Of a stretch of DNA of 14,818 bases, positions 5,617-12,881 are shown piece by piece (positions within the stretch are counted from its first letter, which is position 1; each line of letters begins with the position of its first letter). Made by a program: the position numbers and the translations under genes. The stretch is from GCA-003244245 sp050700495 (GTDB lineage Bacteria; Actinomycetota; Actinomycetes; Mycobacteriales; Pseudonocardiaceae). The DNA is taken from contig JBOHHF010000533.1 of NCBI GenBank assembly GCA_050700495.1, positions 1 to 14,818 of the forward strand, in the 5' to 3' direction. The notes below the pieces were generated by a model. The model worked only from the letters and a program-made list of their open reading frames with translations, made no database searches and was not told the DNA's origin.

Positions 5617-8298
5617 GTGACGGTTTCCCCCTTGCGGCTGCTTCTGCTTGATGGTCACTCGCTGGCCTACCGGGCGTTCTACGCGCTGCCCACAGAAAAC
5701 TTCCGCACCACGACGGGGCAGACCACCAACGCGGTGTACGGCTTCACCTCGATGCTGATCAACTTGCTCCGCGACGAGCAGCCCAGCCACGTCGCCGCGG
5801 CGTTCGATATCTCCCGTAAAACCTTTCGGGCGGAGACCTTTGCGCCCTACAAGGCCAACCGCAGCGCCACACCTGACGAATTCCGCGGTCAGGTCTCGCT
5901 GATTCAGGACGTGCTCGGCACCCTCGGCATCCCGGCGCTCACCAAGGACAACTACGAGGCCGACGACCTGATCGCGACCCTGGTCACCCGAGCAGAGCCG
6001 GACGGTTACCAGGTGTTGGTCTGCACCGGGGATCGCGATGCCCTGCAGCTGGTCAGTGACCAGGTGACGGTGCTTTACCCACGCAAAGGTGTCTCGGAGC
6101 TGACCCGCTTCACTCCCGAGGAGGTCGCGCAGCGCTACGGCCTGACCCCCCAGCAGTACCCCGACTACGCGGCGTTGCGCGGTGACCCTTCGGACAATCT
6201 GCCCGGTATCCCGGGGGTGGGCGACAAGACTGCGGCGAAGTGGGTGCGGGAGTTCGGGTCGCTGGACGCGCTGGTCGATCGGGTGGATGAGGTCAAGGGT
6301 AAGGCCGGTGACGCCCTGCGCGAGAACCTCGCCTCGGTGCTGCTCAACCGTCAGCTCACCGAGCTGGTACGAAACGTTGATCTACCGGAGCAGCCTGCCG
6401 ACCTGACGTTGAAACCGTGGGACCGCGACGCGGTGCACCGGCTGTTCGACGAGCTGGAGTTCCGGGTGCTGCGGGACCGATTGTTTGCCACGCTGAGCGC
6501 ACCCGAGCCTGAGGCCGAGTCGGGCTTCGAGGTGCGCGGCCGGATGATCGAGGCCGGTGACGTCACTGCCTGGCTGGATGCGCACGCCCGGGACGGAGGT
6601 CGGACCGGGCTCGCCTTCCGCGGCAGCTGGGCGCGCGGCGCCGGTGATCTGGAATGCCTAGCCCTGGCCGCCCCCGATGGCGAGGGCGGCTACTTCGACC
6701 CCCGTGCACTCACTCCCGACGACGAGCAGGCGCTGGCGCGGTGGCTCGCCGACCCGGCGGCACCCAAGGCCGCGCACGACGCCAAGCCGCTGCTGCACGC
6801 GTTGCGGGCGCGCGGCGTCACCCTGGCCGGGCTGACCAGCGACACCGCGCTGGCCGCCTACCTGGTCCGGCCCGGCCAGCGGTCCTTCGACCTCGCCGAC
6901 CTGGTACTGCGCTACCTGCGCAGGGAGTTGCGCGCGGAAGCCGGGGACGGCGCCCAACCGAGCCTGTTCGAGGACGAGGACATCGCCGTCCGGGTAGCCG
7001 ACGAGATCCTGCGGGCCCGCGCCGTGGCCGAGCTGGCCATCGCACTGGACGCCGAGCTGGACGCGATAGCGGGTCGGTCATTGCTCACCGACCTGGAGCT
7101 GCCCCTGCTCGCGGTGCTGGCCGAGTTGGAGGCAGCCGGCATCGCCGTCGACGGCGACGTGCTGGCCGAGCTGGAGGCCGGCTTCGCCGCAGCGGTGAAA
7201 CAGGCCGAACAGGACTGTTACCGGGAGATTGGCAGAGAGATCAACCTGGGATCGCCCAAACAGCTGCAGGTAATTCTTTTCGACGAGCTGGGCATGCCCA
7301 AGACCAAGCGCACGAAGACCGGCTACACCACCGACGCCGACGCGCTGCAGACGCTCTACCAGTCGACCGCCCACCCATTGCTTGCGCACCTGTTGGCGCA
7401 CCGCGACGTAACGCGGCTCAAGACCACGGTGGACGGACTGCTCAAGGCGGTGGCCGACGACGGGCGGATCCACACCACCTACAACCAGACCATCGCCGCG
7501 ACCGGACGACTGTCGTCGACTGAACCGAACCTGCAGAACATACCCATCCGCACCGAATCCGGGCGTCGGATTCGGCAGGCCTTCGTGGTGGGTCCCGGTT
7601 ATTCGGAATTGATGACAGCAGACTACAGTCAGATCGAGATGCGCATCATGGCGCATCTGTCCGAGGACACCGCGCTGATCGAGTCATTCACCTCGGGTTA
7701 TGACTTCCACGCTGCTACCGCCGCGCGGGTGTTCGGGGTGGACGCTGCCGTGGTCACCGGCGAGCAGCGCGCCAAGATCAAGGCGATGAACTACGGCCTC
7801 GCCTACGGGTTGTCCGCATTCGGGCTGTCCGCGCAGCTGCGGATTCCCACCGAGGAGTCCCGCGAGCTGATGGAGGAGTACTTCGCCCGGTTCGGCGGCG
7901 TTCGCGACTACCTGCACACGATTGTGGAGAAGGCCCGGATGGACGGCTACACCGCCACCGTCCTGGGGCGCCGGCGCTACCTGCCCGATCTGGTCAGCGA
8001 CAACCGGCAGCGCCGTGAGATGGCCGAGCGGATGGCGCTGAACGCGCCGATCCAGGGCAGCGCTGCGGATATCATCAAAGTCGCAATGCTGGGAGTCGCC
8101 CGGGCGCTGCGCGTCGAGGAATTGCATTCCCGGATGCTGCTACAGGTGCACGATGAGCTGGTACTGGAAGTCGCCGAGGGTGAGCGGACCGCAGTGGAAA
8201 CGTTGGTGCGTCGCGAAATGGGTTCGGCATATGCGCTGGACGTTCCACTGGTGGTCTCGGTGGGCGTCGGACGGTCCTGGGACGATGCGGCGCACTGA
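5617..8298 (+). CDS. polA: DNA polymerase I
   Basis: The enzyme fills repair gaps and matures Okazaki fragments. From GTG 5617 (MTVSPLRLLLLDGHSLAYRA) it has 893 residues, close to the roughly 900 of mycobacterial PolA. The 5'-nuclease domain (about 1-290) keeps the acidic sites in EADDLIA (114-120), CTGDRDALQL (136-145) and GDPSDNLPG (189-197). The 3'-5' exonuclease region (about 305-480) has GLAFRGSW where proofreading enzymes carry the metal-binding DxE, so proofreading is almost certainly absent. The polymerase domain has motif A DYSQIEMRIMAHLS (669-682), motif B RAKIKAMNYGLAYG (718-731) and motif C QVHDELVLEV (843-852). Tyr726 sits where E. coli PolI has Phe762. The frame is open further upstream to 5059, but that part lies antisense to the thioesterase gene and is not coding. 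Confidence 0.97.
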   Translation: MTVSPLRLLLLDGHSLAYRAFYALPTENFRTTTGQTTNAVYGFTSMLINLLRDEQPSHVAAAFDISRKTFRAETFAPYKANRSATPDEFRGQVSLIQDVLGTLGIPALTKDNYEADDLIATLVTRAEPDGYQVLVCTGDRDALQLVSDQVTVLYPRKGVSELTRFTPEEVAQRYGLTPQQYPDYAALRGDPSDNLPGIPGVGDKTAAKWVREFGSLDALVDRVDEVKGKAGDALRENLASVLLNRQLTELVRNVDLPEQPADLTLKPWDRDAVHRLFDELEFRVLRDRLFATLSAPEPEAESGFEVRGRMIEAGDVTAWLDAHARDGGRTGLAFRGSWARGAGDLECLALAAPDGEGGYFDPRALTPDDEQALARWLADPAAPKAAHDAKPLLHALRARGVTLAGLTSDTALAAYLVRPGQRSFDLADLVLRYLRRELRAEAGDGAQPSLFEDEDIAVRVADEILRARAVAELAIALDAELDAIAGRSLLTDLELPLLAVLAELEAAGIAVDGDVLAELEAGFAAAVKQAEQDCYREIGREINLGSPKQLQVILFDELGMPKTKRTKTGYTTDADALQTLYQSTAHPLLAHLLAHRDVTRLKTTVDGLLKAVADDGRIHTTYNQTIAATGRLSSTEPNLQNIPIRTESGRRIRQAFVVGPGYSELMTADYSQIEMRIMAHLSEDTALIESFTSGYDFHAATAARVFGVDAAVVTGEQRAKIKAMNYGLAYGLSAFGLSAQLRIPTEESRELMEEYFARFGGVRDYLHTIVEKARMDGYTATVLGRRRYLPDLVSDNRQRREMAERMALNAPIQGSAADIIKVAMLGVARALRVEELHSRMLLQVHDELVLEVAEGERTAVETLVRREMGSAYALDVPLVVSVGVGRSWDDAAH

Positions 8299-8355
8299 GA
8301 CCTGCTCGCAGGGTCGAAGCATCAATACTGAGACCTGCTCGCAGGGTCGAAGCAT
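8294..8355. repeat. Perfect 29-bp direct repeat overlapping the polA stop codon
   Basis: Two identical 29-bp units lie at 8294-8322 and 8327-8355, separated by CAAT (period 33). Each begins ACTGAGACC and ends GGGTCGAAGCAT. The polA TGA (8296-8298) lies inside the first unit. Each unit holds an imperfect hairpin in which GACCTGC pairs with GCAGGGTC with one bulged G and a 2-base loop (8299-8315 in unit 1). The pair fills most of the 77-bp gap between convergent polA and the methyltransferase gene, so it may serve as a double terminator. It could also be two copies of a dispersed genomic repeat. Confidence 0.75.
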
Positions 8356-8375
8356 TACACTGACAATGGCGCCAA

Positions 8376-9239
8376 TCAGCAGCGACGGCAGCGAAAGATC
8401 GCGGTGCCCGGGAACAGGGCTCCACGCAAGGGGCTCCATTGGCCCCATTCCCGGTGTAGCTCAGCGGGCCACTCCGGTTCGACCAGGTCCTCCAACATCA
8501 GTCCGGCGGTGACGATTTCCCTGACCCGGTCGCCCAGGGTACGGTGGTGCTCTACGTAGGTGGGCTTGCCCGCGCTGTCCACCTCGGTATACGGAGTGCG
8601 GTCGAAATATGACTGCGCCACCGTCAATCCGGCCTCCCCCGGATCGTCGGGGAAGATCCAGCGCAGCGGGTGAGTCACTGCGAAGACCCACAGCCCGCCG
8701 GAGCGTAGTACCCGGGCGACCTCCCGCATCACTGCGGACGAGTCCGCGACGAAGGGCACTGCGCCGAACGCCGAACAGGCCAGGTCGAAACTGCAGTCGG
8801 CGAAGGGCAATCGACTGGCGTCGGCCTGCACCAGTGGAACGGGAAGTCCGGTCTCGTGTGCCGCCTGTACCGCGTGCCGCAGCATTCCAGCCGACAGGTC
8901 CAGACCGACGACCCGCGCACCCTGAGTGGTCAGCCAGCGTGCGCACGCTGCCGCGCCGCAACCGACCTCGAGCACGCGGCGGCCCGGCAGCTCGCCGAGC
9001 AGGCTGGCGTCCGACTCCCGAAGCCCCTCCGGGCACCACACGAAATCCGCCCGGCCCAGGAAGTCGCCGTGTGCGGCGAGGTAGTCCTCAGCGTCGGCAT
9101 CCCACCATCGGCGATTAGCGGCCAGCGTGTCCGTGGCGTTGACCAGCCGCTTCACCACACCGACGGTGCCCACCAACGCTTCGGCACGTCCGTGAACGGT
9201 CCCGCGCTCGTCATCTCGCGGTTGCGGCGCCCCCGTCAT
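8376..9239 (-). CDS. Class I SAM-dependent methyltransferase (Methyltransf_11 type)
   Basis: The 287-residue soluble protein has a Rossmann-type SAM-binding core. Motif I is VLEVGCGAAACARWL (89-103), the acidic end of beta-2 is VGLDLS (111-116), motif III is QADASRLPFAD (138-148), and the post-motif helix MREVARVLRSGGLWVFAV runs 171-188. Residues 40-70 (ANRRWWDADAEDYLAAHGDF) resemble the entry segment of small-molecule methyltransferases of this group. The C-terminal part around PDDPGEAGLTVAQSYFDRTPY is the likely acceptor-binding region; the substrate is unknown. The ATG at 9239 has no ribosome site, and GTG codons at residues 23, 28 and 29 could be the true start, giving a protein of about 260. 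The gene is convergent with polA and divergent from rpsA. Confidence 0.85.
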   Translation of the reverse strand: MTGAPQPRDDERGTVHGRAEALVGTVGVVKRLVNATDTLAANRRWWDADAEDYLAAHGDFLGRADFVWCPEGLRESDASLLGELPGRRVLEVGCGAAACARWLTTQGARVVGLDLSAGMLRHAVQAAHETGLPVPLVQADASRLPFADCSFDLACSAFGAVPFVADSSAVMREVARVLRSGGLWVFAVTHPLRWIFPDDPGEAGLTVAQSYFDRTPYTEVDSAGKPTYVEHHRTLGDRVREIVTAGLMLEDLVEPEWPAELHREWGQWSPLRGALFPGTAIFRCRRC

Positions 9240-9284
9240 CGGGGCAGTCTCTCAGACGCGGTAGGTGAATGCTGGGGGTCGGGT

Positions 9285-9314
9285 TTGCTGCCCGGACTCT
9301 GGCCTGGGTACGAT
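9285..9314 (+). promoter_or_regulatory. Candidate rpsA promoter
   Basis: TTGCTG (9285-9290) and TACGAT (9309-9314) are separated by 18 bases and fit a sigma-A promoter. It would give an rpsA leader of about 180 bases, unlike the leaderless genes nearby. Confidence 0.45.
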
Positions 9315-9347
9315 CGACTTGCGCTGTGGTTATGCGCTGCCCGGTTG

Positions 9348-9374
9348 TCGAGCTGGCCCCTAATTCGAGCTGGC
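9348..9374. repeat. 10-bp direct repeat in the rpsA leader
   Basis: TCGAGCTGGC occurs at 9348-9357 and again at 9365-9374. It lies in the predicted untranslated leader of rpsA. Its meaning is unknown and it could be chance. Confidence 0.4.
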
Positions 9375-9503
9375 TCAGTACGTCGCATCCGGAACACAGG
9401 GGTCCTGCGGGGGGTTGTACCACCAGCAGAGCTGTGAGCGCATCGCACAACAGCCACACGACACTGCCCTCGCCGACCCTATCCCTTCGGAGCACCCCAC
9501 CGC

Positions 9504-10976
9504 ATGTCCACCCACACCACCGCCGCCCCGTCCTTGCAGCAGGTCGCGATCAACGACATCGGGACGGAGGAGGACTTCCTCGCCGCCATCGACAAGACAA
9601 TCAAGTATTTCAACGATGGCGACATCGTCGAGGGCACCATCGTCAAGGTCGACCGTGACGAAGTGCTGCTCGACATCGGTTACAAGACCGAGGGCGTTAT
9701 CCCGTCGCGGGAGCTGTCCATCAAACATGACGTCGATCCCGCCGACGTCGTGGCGGTGGGCGACGAGGTCGAGGCCCTTGTTCTCCAGAAGGAGGACAAG
9801 GAGGGCCGGCTGATCCTGTCCAAGAAGCGCGCCCAGTACGAGCGCGCCTGGGGCAACATCGAGGCTCTCAAGGAGAACGAGGAGCCGGTCAAGGGCACCG
9901 TCATCGAGGTCGTCAAGGGCGGCCTGATCCTCGACATCGGGCTGCGTGGCTTCCTGCCCGCCTCACTGGTCGAGATGCGGCGAGTCCGCGACCTGCAGCC
10001 CTACGTGGGCCGCGAGCTCGAGGCCAAGATCATCGAGCTGGATAAGAACCGCAATAACGTGGTGCTCTCGCGGCGTGCGTGGCTGGAGCAGACCCAATCC
10101 GAGGTGCGCAGCGAGTTCCTCAACCAGCTGGCCAAGGGCCAGGTCCGCAAGGGCCAGGTCTCTTCGATCGTCAATTTCGGGGCGTTCGTGGACCTCGGTG
10201 GCGTGGACGGTCTGGTGCACGTCTCCGAACTGTCCTGGAAGCACATCGATCACCCCAGCGAGGTCGTCGAGGTCGGCCAGGAGGTCACTGTCGAGGTGCT
10301 CGACGTCGACCTGGACCGTGAGCGGGTGTCGCTGTCGCTCAAGGCGACGCAGGAAGACCCGTGGCGACAGTTCGCCCGTACCCACCAGATCGGGCAGATC
10401 GTGCCTGGCAAGGCCACCAAGCTGGTGCCTTTCGGCGCGTTCGTCCGGGTCGAGGAGGGTATCGAGGGTCTGGTGCACATCTCCGAGCTCGCCGAGCGGC
10501 ACGTCGAGATTCCCGAGCAGGTCGTGCAGGTCGGGGACGACGTGATGGTGAAGGTCATCGACATCGACCTGGACCGGCGGCGGATCTCACTGTCCCTCAA
10601 GCAGGCCAACGAGGGCCTGTCTCCGGAGATGGAGTTCGACCCGACGCAGTACGGCATGACCGCCGAGTACGACAGCGAGGGCAACTACATCTATCCCGAG
10701 GGCTTCGACCCGGAGACCAACGACTGGCTCGATGGCTACGAGAAGCAGCGCCAGGAATGGGAACGCTCCTACGCCGAGGCTCAGGTTCGTTTCGAGCAGC
10801 ACCGCAAGCAGGTCGTCAAGGCGACCGAGGCTGAGTCCGAGGAACCCGCGGACCAGAACTATTCCTCGGCGACCACCGAGGCGCCAACTCCAACCGGTAG
10901 CAGCTCTGGCGCTGGCTCGCTGGCCAGCGACGAGCAGTTGGCGGCGTTGCGAGAGAAGCTCTCCGGTGGTGTCTAG
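9504..10976 (+). CDS. rpsA: 30S ribosomal protein S1
   Basis: This RNA-binding ribosomal protein has 490 residues and four S1 (OB-fold) domains, at about 37-106, 125-190, 213-280 and 298-367. Repeats three and four carry the canonical NFGAFVDLGGVDGLVHVSEL and PFGAFVRVEEGIEGLVHISEL cores. Four rather than six domains is the actinobacterial form. The C-terminal 120 residues are acidic, charged and low in complexity, ending GSLASDEQLAALREKLSGG, an end conserved in mycobacterial S1. This is the region discussed for pyrazinoic acid binding in M. tuberculosis. ATG 9504 is preceded by GGAG eleven bases upstream. The N-terminal extension before AINDIG is variable, so the exact start is less certain than the gene. 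coaE follows 32 bp downstream and is probably cotranscribed. Confidence 0.97.
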   Translation: MSTHTTAAPSLQQVAINDIGTEEDFLAAIDKTIKYFNDGDIVEGTIVKVDRDEVLLDIGYKTEGVIPSRELSIKHDVDPADVVAVGDEVEALVLQKEDKEGRLILSKKRAQYERAWGNIEALKENEEPVKGTVIEVVKGGLILDIGLRGFLPASLVEMRRVRDLQPYVGRELEAKIIELDKNRNNVVLSRRAWLEQTQSEVRSEFLNQLAKGQVRKGQVSSIVNFGAFVDLGGVDGLVHVSELSWKHIDHPSEVVEVGQEVTVEVLDVDLDRERVSLSLKATQEDPWRQFARTHQIGQIVPGKATKLVPFGAFVRVEEGIEGLVHISELAERHVEIPEQVVQVGDDVMVKVIDIDLDRRRISLSLKQANEGLSPEMEFDPTQYGMTAEYDSEGNYIYPEGFDPETNDWLDGYEKQRQEWERSYAEAQVRFEQHRKQVVKATEAESEEPADQNYSSATTEAPTPTGSSSGAGSLASDEQLAALREKLSGGV

Positions 10977-10982
10977 CCAGGT

Positions 10983-11010
10983 GCTGTCATCCCGATGCTG
11001 TCATCCCGAT
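10983..11010. repeat. 14-bp tandem duplication at the coaE start
   Basis: GCTGTCATCCCGAT occurs at 10983-10996 and again, directly adjacent, at 10997-11010. The second unit supplies the first two bases of the coaE ATG. The first unit creates an equivalent ATG at 10995 in a different frame. It looks like a recent local duplication of the initiation region. Confidence 0.85.
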
Positions 11011-11015
11011 GTTGA
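10995..11015 (+). other. Possible 6-codon leader ORF overlapping the coaE start
   Basis: The ATG made by the 14-bp duplication opens a short frame reading MLSSRC, whose TGA (11013-11015) ends within four bases of the coaE ATG (11009-11011). The AGGTG at 10979-10983 is about eleven bases before this ATG, but too far from the coaE ATG to serve it. Reinitiation from the mini-ORF could therefore feed coaE. There is no evidence of translation. Confidence 0.3.
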
Positions 11016-12190
11016 AGGTGGCACTGACTGGAGGGATCGGGTCCGGTAAGTCGACGGTGGTTGCCCGGCTGGCGCAACGAGGTGCGTGGATCGTCGACTC
11101 GGACCGGATTGCCCGCGATGTCGTCGCGCCCGGCACCGAGGGGCTGCGGGCCGTGGTGGCTGAGTTCGGCGTGGAGGTCTGCACCGAGGATGGCGGGCTG
11201 GATCGGTCAGCTCTAGCCGCGCGGGTCTTCGATGACGCGGACGCACGAGGCCGGCTCAACGCCATCGTGCATCCGCTGGTCGCGGCACGCTCCGCTGAGC
11301 TGGTCGAGACCGCTCCGCTCGACGCTGTCGTGGTGCAGGACGTCCCGCTGCTTGTCGAGGCCCGACTGGCAGCGGGGTTCCCGTTGGTGGTCGTGGTGCA
11401 CGCAGACACCGAGGTGCGGGTTAGCCGGCTGGTCGAGCAGCGCGGCATGGCGGAGTCTGACGCCGCGGCACGGATCGCCGCTCAGACCACCGACCAGCAG
11501 CGCCGCGCTGCTGCGGACGTCTGGCTCGACAACAGCGGCAGCCGGGACGGCACGTTAGCCGCGGTGGACCGGTTATGGACGCAGCGGCTGGTGCCTTTCG
11601 AGGACAACCTGCGCCATCGCCGCCGGGCGCCGCGGACCGCGGCCCCTGTCCTGGTTGCGCCCGACGGCACCTGGCCACAGCAGGCCCAGCGGATGATCGC
11701 CCGGATCGCCGCAGTGGCGGGCCGGCGCGCACAACGGATCGACCACATCGGCTCAACCGCGGTCCCCGGCTTGGACGCCAAGGATGTGTTGGACGCGCAG
11801 GTGGTCGTCGCCGACGTTGAGGTGGCGAAACGTCTCGCGGACGACCTCAGTGCGATGGGGCTGGTCAGGCTGGCCGGTCGTTGGTGGGACAACGCCGGGG
11901 ACGGCACCACCCGGGACAAGGCATACGCGACCAACGCCGACCCTGCCCGGGCCGTCAACTGCCACATCCGCCCCGCCGACTCCCCAGTCTGGCGGGAAAC
12001 CCTGCTGCTGCGGGACTGGCTGCGGGTCCATCCAGCGGGTGTTCGTGAGTACGCCGAACTCAAGCACCGGCTCGCGGCACAGCAGTGGGACAGCATTGAT
12101 GCCTACGCCACCGCGAAGACGCCGTTCGTGTCCAGCGCGCTGGATCGGGCGCAGCTGTGGGCCGCCAGAACCGGCTGGTTAATGGCCTGA
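11009..12190 (+). CDS. coaE: Dephospho-CoA kinase fused to a GrpB/UPF0157 domain
   Basis: This 393-residue protein catalyses the last step of coenzyme A synthesis: ATP-dependent phosphorylation of the 3'-hydroxyl of dephospho-CoA. The kinase domain (about 1-200) has the P-loop GGIGSGKST (8-16), a DSD acidic motif at 30-32, HPLV at 88-91, QDVPLLVE at 110-117 and the lid segment LVEQRGMAESDAAARIAAQ (141-159). Residues about 215-390 form a GrpB/UPF0157 domain of the nucleotidyltransferase superfamily, marked by DHIGSTAVPGLDAKDVLD (245-262) and AYATAKTPF near 365-373. The same fusion is found in mycobacterial CoaE (about 407 residues), where the C-terminal domain is reported to help folding of the kinase. 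ATG 11009 lacks a nearby ribosome site. The stop codon is 7 bp from the convergent DUF402 gene. Confidence 0.95.
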   Translation: MLKVALTGGIGSGKSTVVARLAQRGAWIVDSDRIARDVVAPGTEGLRAVVAEFGVEVCTEDGGLDRSALAARVFDDADARGRLNAIVHPLVAARSAELVETAPLDAVVVQDVPLLVEARLAAGFPLVVVVHADTEVRVSRLVEQRGMAESDAAARIAAQTTDQQRRAAADVWLDNSGSRDGTLAAVDRLWTQRLVPFEDNLRHRRRAPRTAAPVLVAPDGTWPQQAQRMIARIAAVAGRRAQRIDHIGSTAVPGLDAKDVLDAQVVVADVEVAKRLADDLSAMGLVRLAGRWWDNAGDGTTRDKAYATNADPARAVNCHIRPADSPVWRETLLLRDWLRVHPAGVREYAELKHRLAAQQWDSIDAYATAKTPFVSSALDRAQLWAARTGWLMA

Positions 12191-12197
12191 ATCCCGT

Positions 12198-12746
12198 TCA
12201 GTGCCGGCTCCAGGTCGGCCACGCGCCGACCGTCGATAGCCAACGGTCCAACCGGTAGTCGTGCTGGGCCAGGCCGTCCACCGTCCGATAGGTGATAGCC
12301 AACGCGGCCTGCGCAGTGGACCGATCCAGCAGCCCAGCGATGACCGCGTCCAGCAACTCATCGGTATCCAGCACGTCGACGCTGCGCCCGGTGCGGACGA
12401 TGAGGTCTAGGTAGTGGTCCTCGGTGCGCCAGCACCTGGCGTCGATGTCGATGCGCACCACGTCGACGTAGAAATGCTCGTCCCATTCGTGTCCGGGGGG
12501 ACAGAACCAGTCGGTGATCCGCAACCCTATCTCGGGCAGCAGCCAGGACTCCAACGCGCAGATCGACGGATGGTCGATGACGTCACGGGCGAGGTAGAGG
12601 CCGAAAGGCTCGACCCGGTACTCGCGGACCGTGCGGACGATTCCCTTGGGGTCGGTGTTGGTCATCGCGTCCAGGTCGAACAGCTCAACCTTGGGAGGGT
12701 GGATGTGCGGGGCGGTCTCAGCACTCATCCGGAGCAGGGCCGTCAT
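12198..12746 (-). CDS. DUF402 family protein (Rv1632c-like position)
   Basis: The 182-residue soluble protein fits the DUF402 beta-barrel family. It has VREYRVEPFGLYLARDVIDHP (40-60) and then a core of alternating strands, WDEHFYVDVVRIDIDARCW and EDHYLDLIVRTGRSVDVLD (88-127), rich in the aspartates seen in family members. A helical tail near 128-160 includes DELLDAVIAGLL. Some DUF402 proteins hydrolyse nucleoside di- or triphosphates or bind RNA, but I cannot assign an activity here. The same gene occupies this slot between coaE and uvrB in mycobacteria. I chose ATG 12746 because a TAGGGT -10 box lies eight bases before it; the ATG at 12728 has no ribosome site. The gene is convergent with coaE and divergent from uvrB. 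Confidence 0.8.
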   Translation of the reverse strand: MTALLRMSAETAPHIHPPKVELFDLDAMTNTDPKGIVRTVREYRVEPFGLYLARDVIDHPSICALESWLLPEIGLRITDWFCPPGHEWDEHFYVDVVRIDIDARCWRTEDHYLDLIVRTGRSVDVLDTDELLDAVIAGLLDRSTAQAALAITYRTVDGLAQHDYRLDRWLSTVGAWPTWSRH

Positions 12747-12754
12747 AGAGGTCG

Positions 12755-12760
12755 ACCCTA
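12755..12760 (-). promoter_or_regulatory. -10 box of the DUF402 gene, predicted leaderless
   Basis: TAGGGT on the minus strand fits TANNNT and lies eight bases before ATG 12746, the same spacing as at polA. No Shine-Dalgarno sequence is present, so a leaderless mRNA is likely. Confidence 0.5.
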
Positions 12761-12797
12761 CGCATGTCCGGGGGCGATGGACCCGCCATTCGCCCGG

Positions 12798-12819
12798 TCG
12801 GCAGAGTCTCGGCAGAGTC
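12798..12819. repeat. 11-bp tandem repeat in the DUF402-uvrB intergenic region
   Basis: TCGGCAGAGTC occurs twice head to tail (12798-12808 and 12809-12819). A related GGCAGACTGTC follows near 12846. The repeats lie 60-85 bp upstream of uvrB, between the divergent promoters, where a regulator could bind. They do not resemble the actinobacterial LexA box. Confidence 0.65.
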
Positions 12820-12868
12820 TGTTCCGGCGGACCGTCCCGGGCGAAGGCAGACTGTCAGGGACCCGGCC

Positions 12869-12874
12869 TACCCT
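12869..12874 (+). promoter_or_regulatory. -10 box of uvrB, predicted leaderless
   Basis: TACCCT fits TANNNT and ends seven bases before ATG 12882. No ribosome-binding site precedes the ATG, which suggests transcription begins at or beside the start codon. No clear -35 is seen. Confidence 0.5.
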
Positions 12875-12881
12875 CAATGCC

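Noticed and set aside
6654..7523. 289-codon alternative frame inside polA
   Set aside because: It is Arg/Gly/Pro-rich shadow coding in a +1 frame of a fully conserved polymerase gene.
8294..8355. Two-unit CRISPR-like array
   Set aside because: The spacer is only 4 bp and there are only two repeats, with no cas genes nearby.
9332..9658. Possible upstream ORF from ATG 9332 running out of frame into rpsA
   Set aside because: No ribosome site, low-complexity product and deep overlap with rpsA. The rpsA frame is clearly conserved there.
12747..12881. SOS (LexA) box upstream of uvrB
   Set aside because: I looked for GAAC-N4-GTTC-type palindromes and found none.
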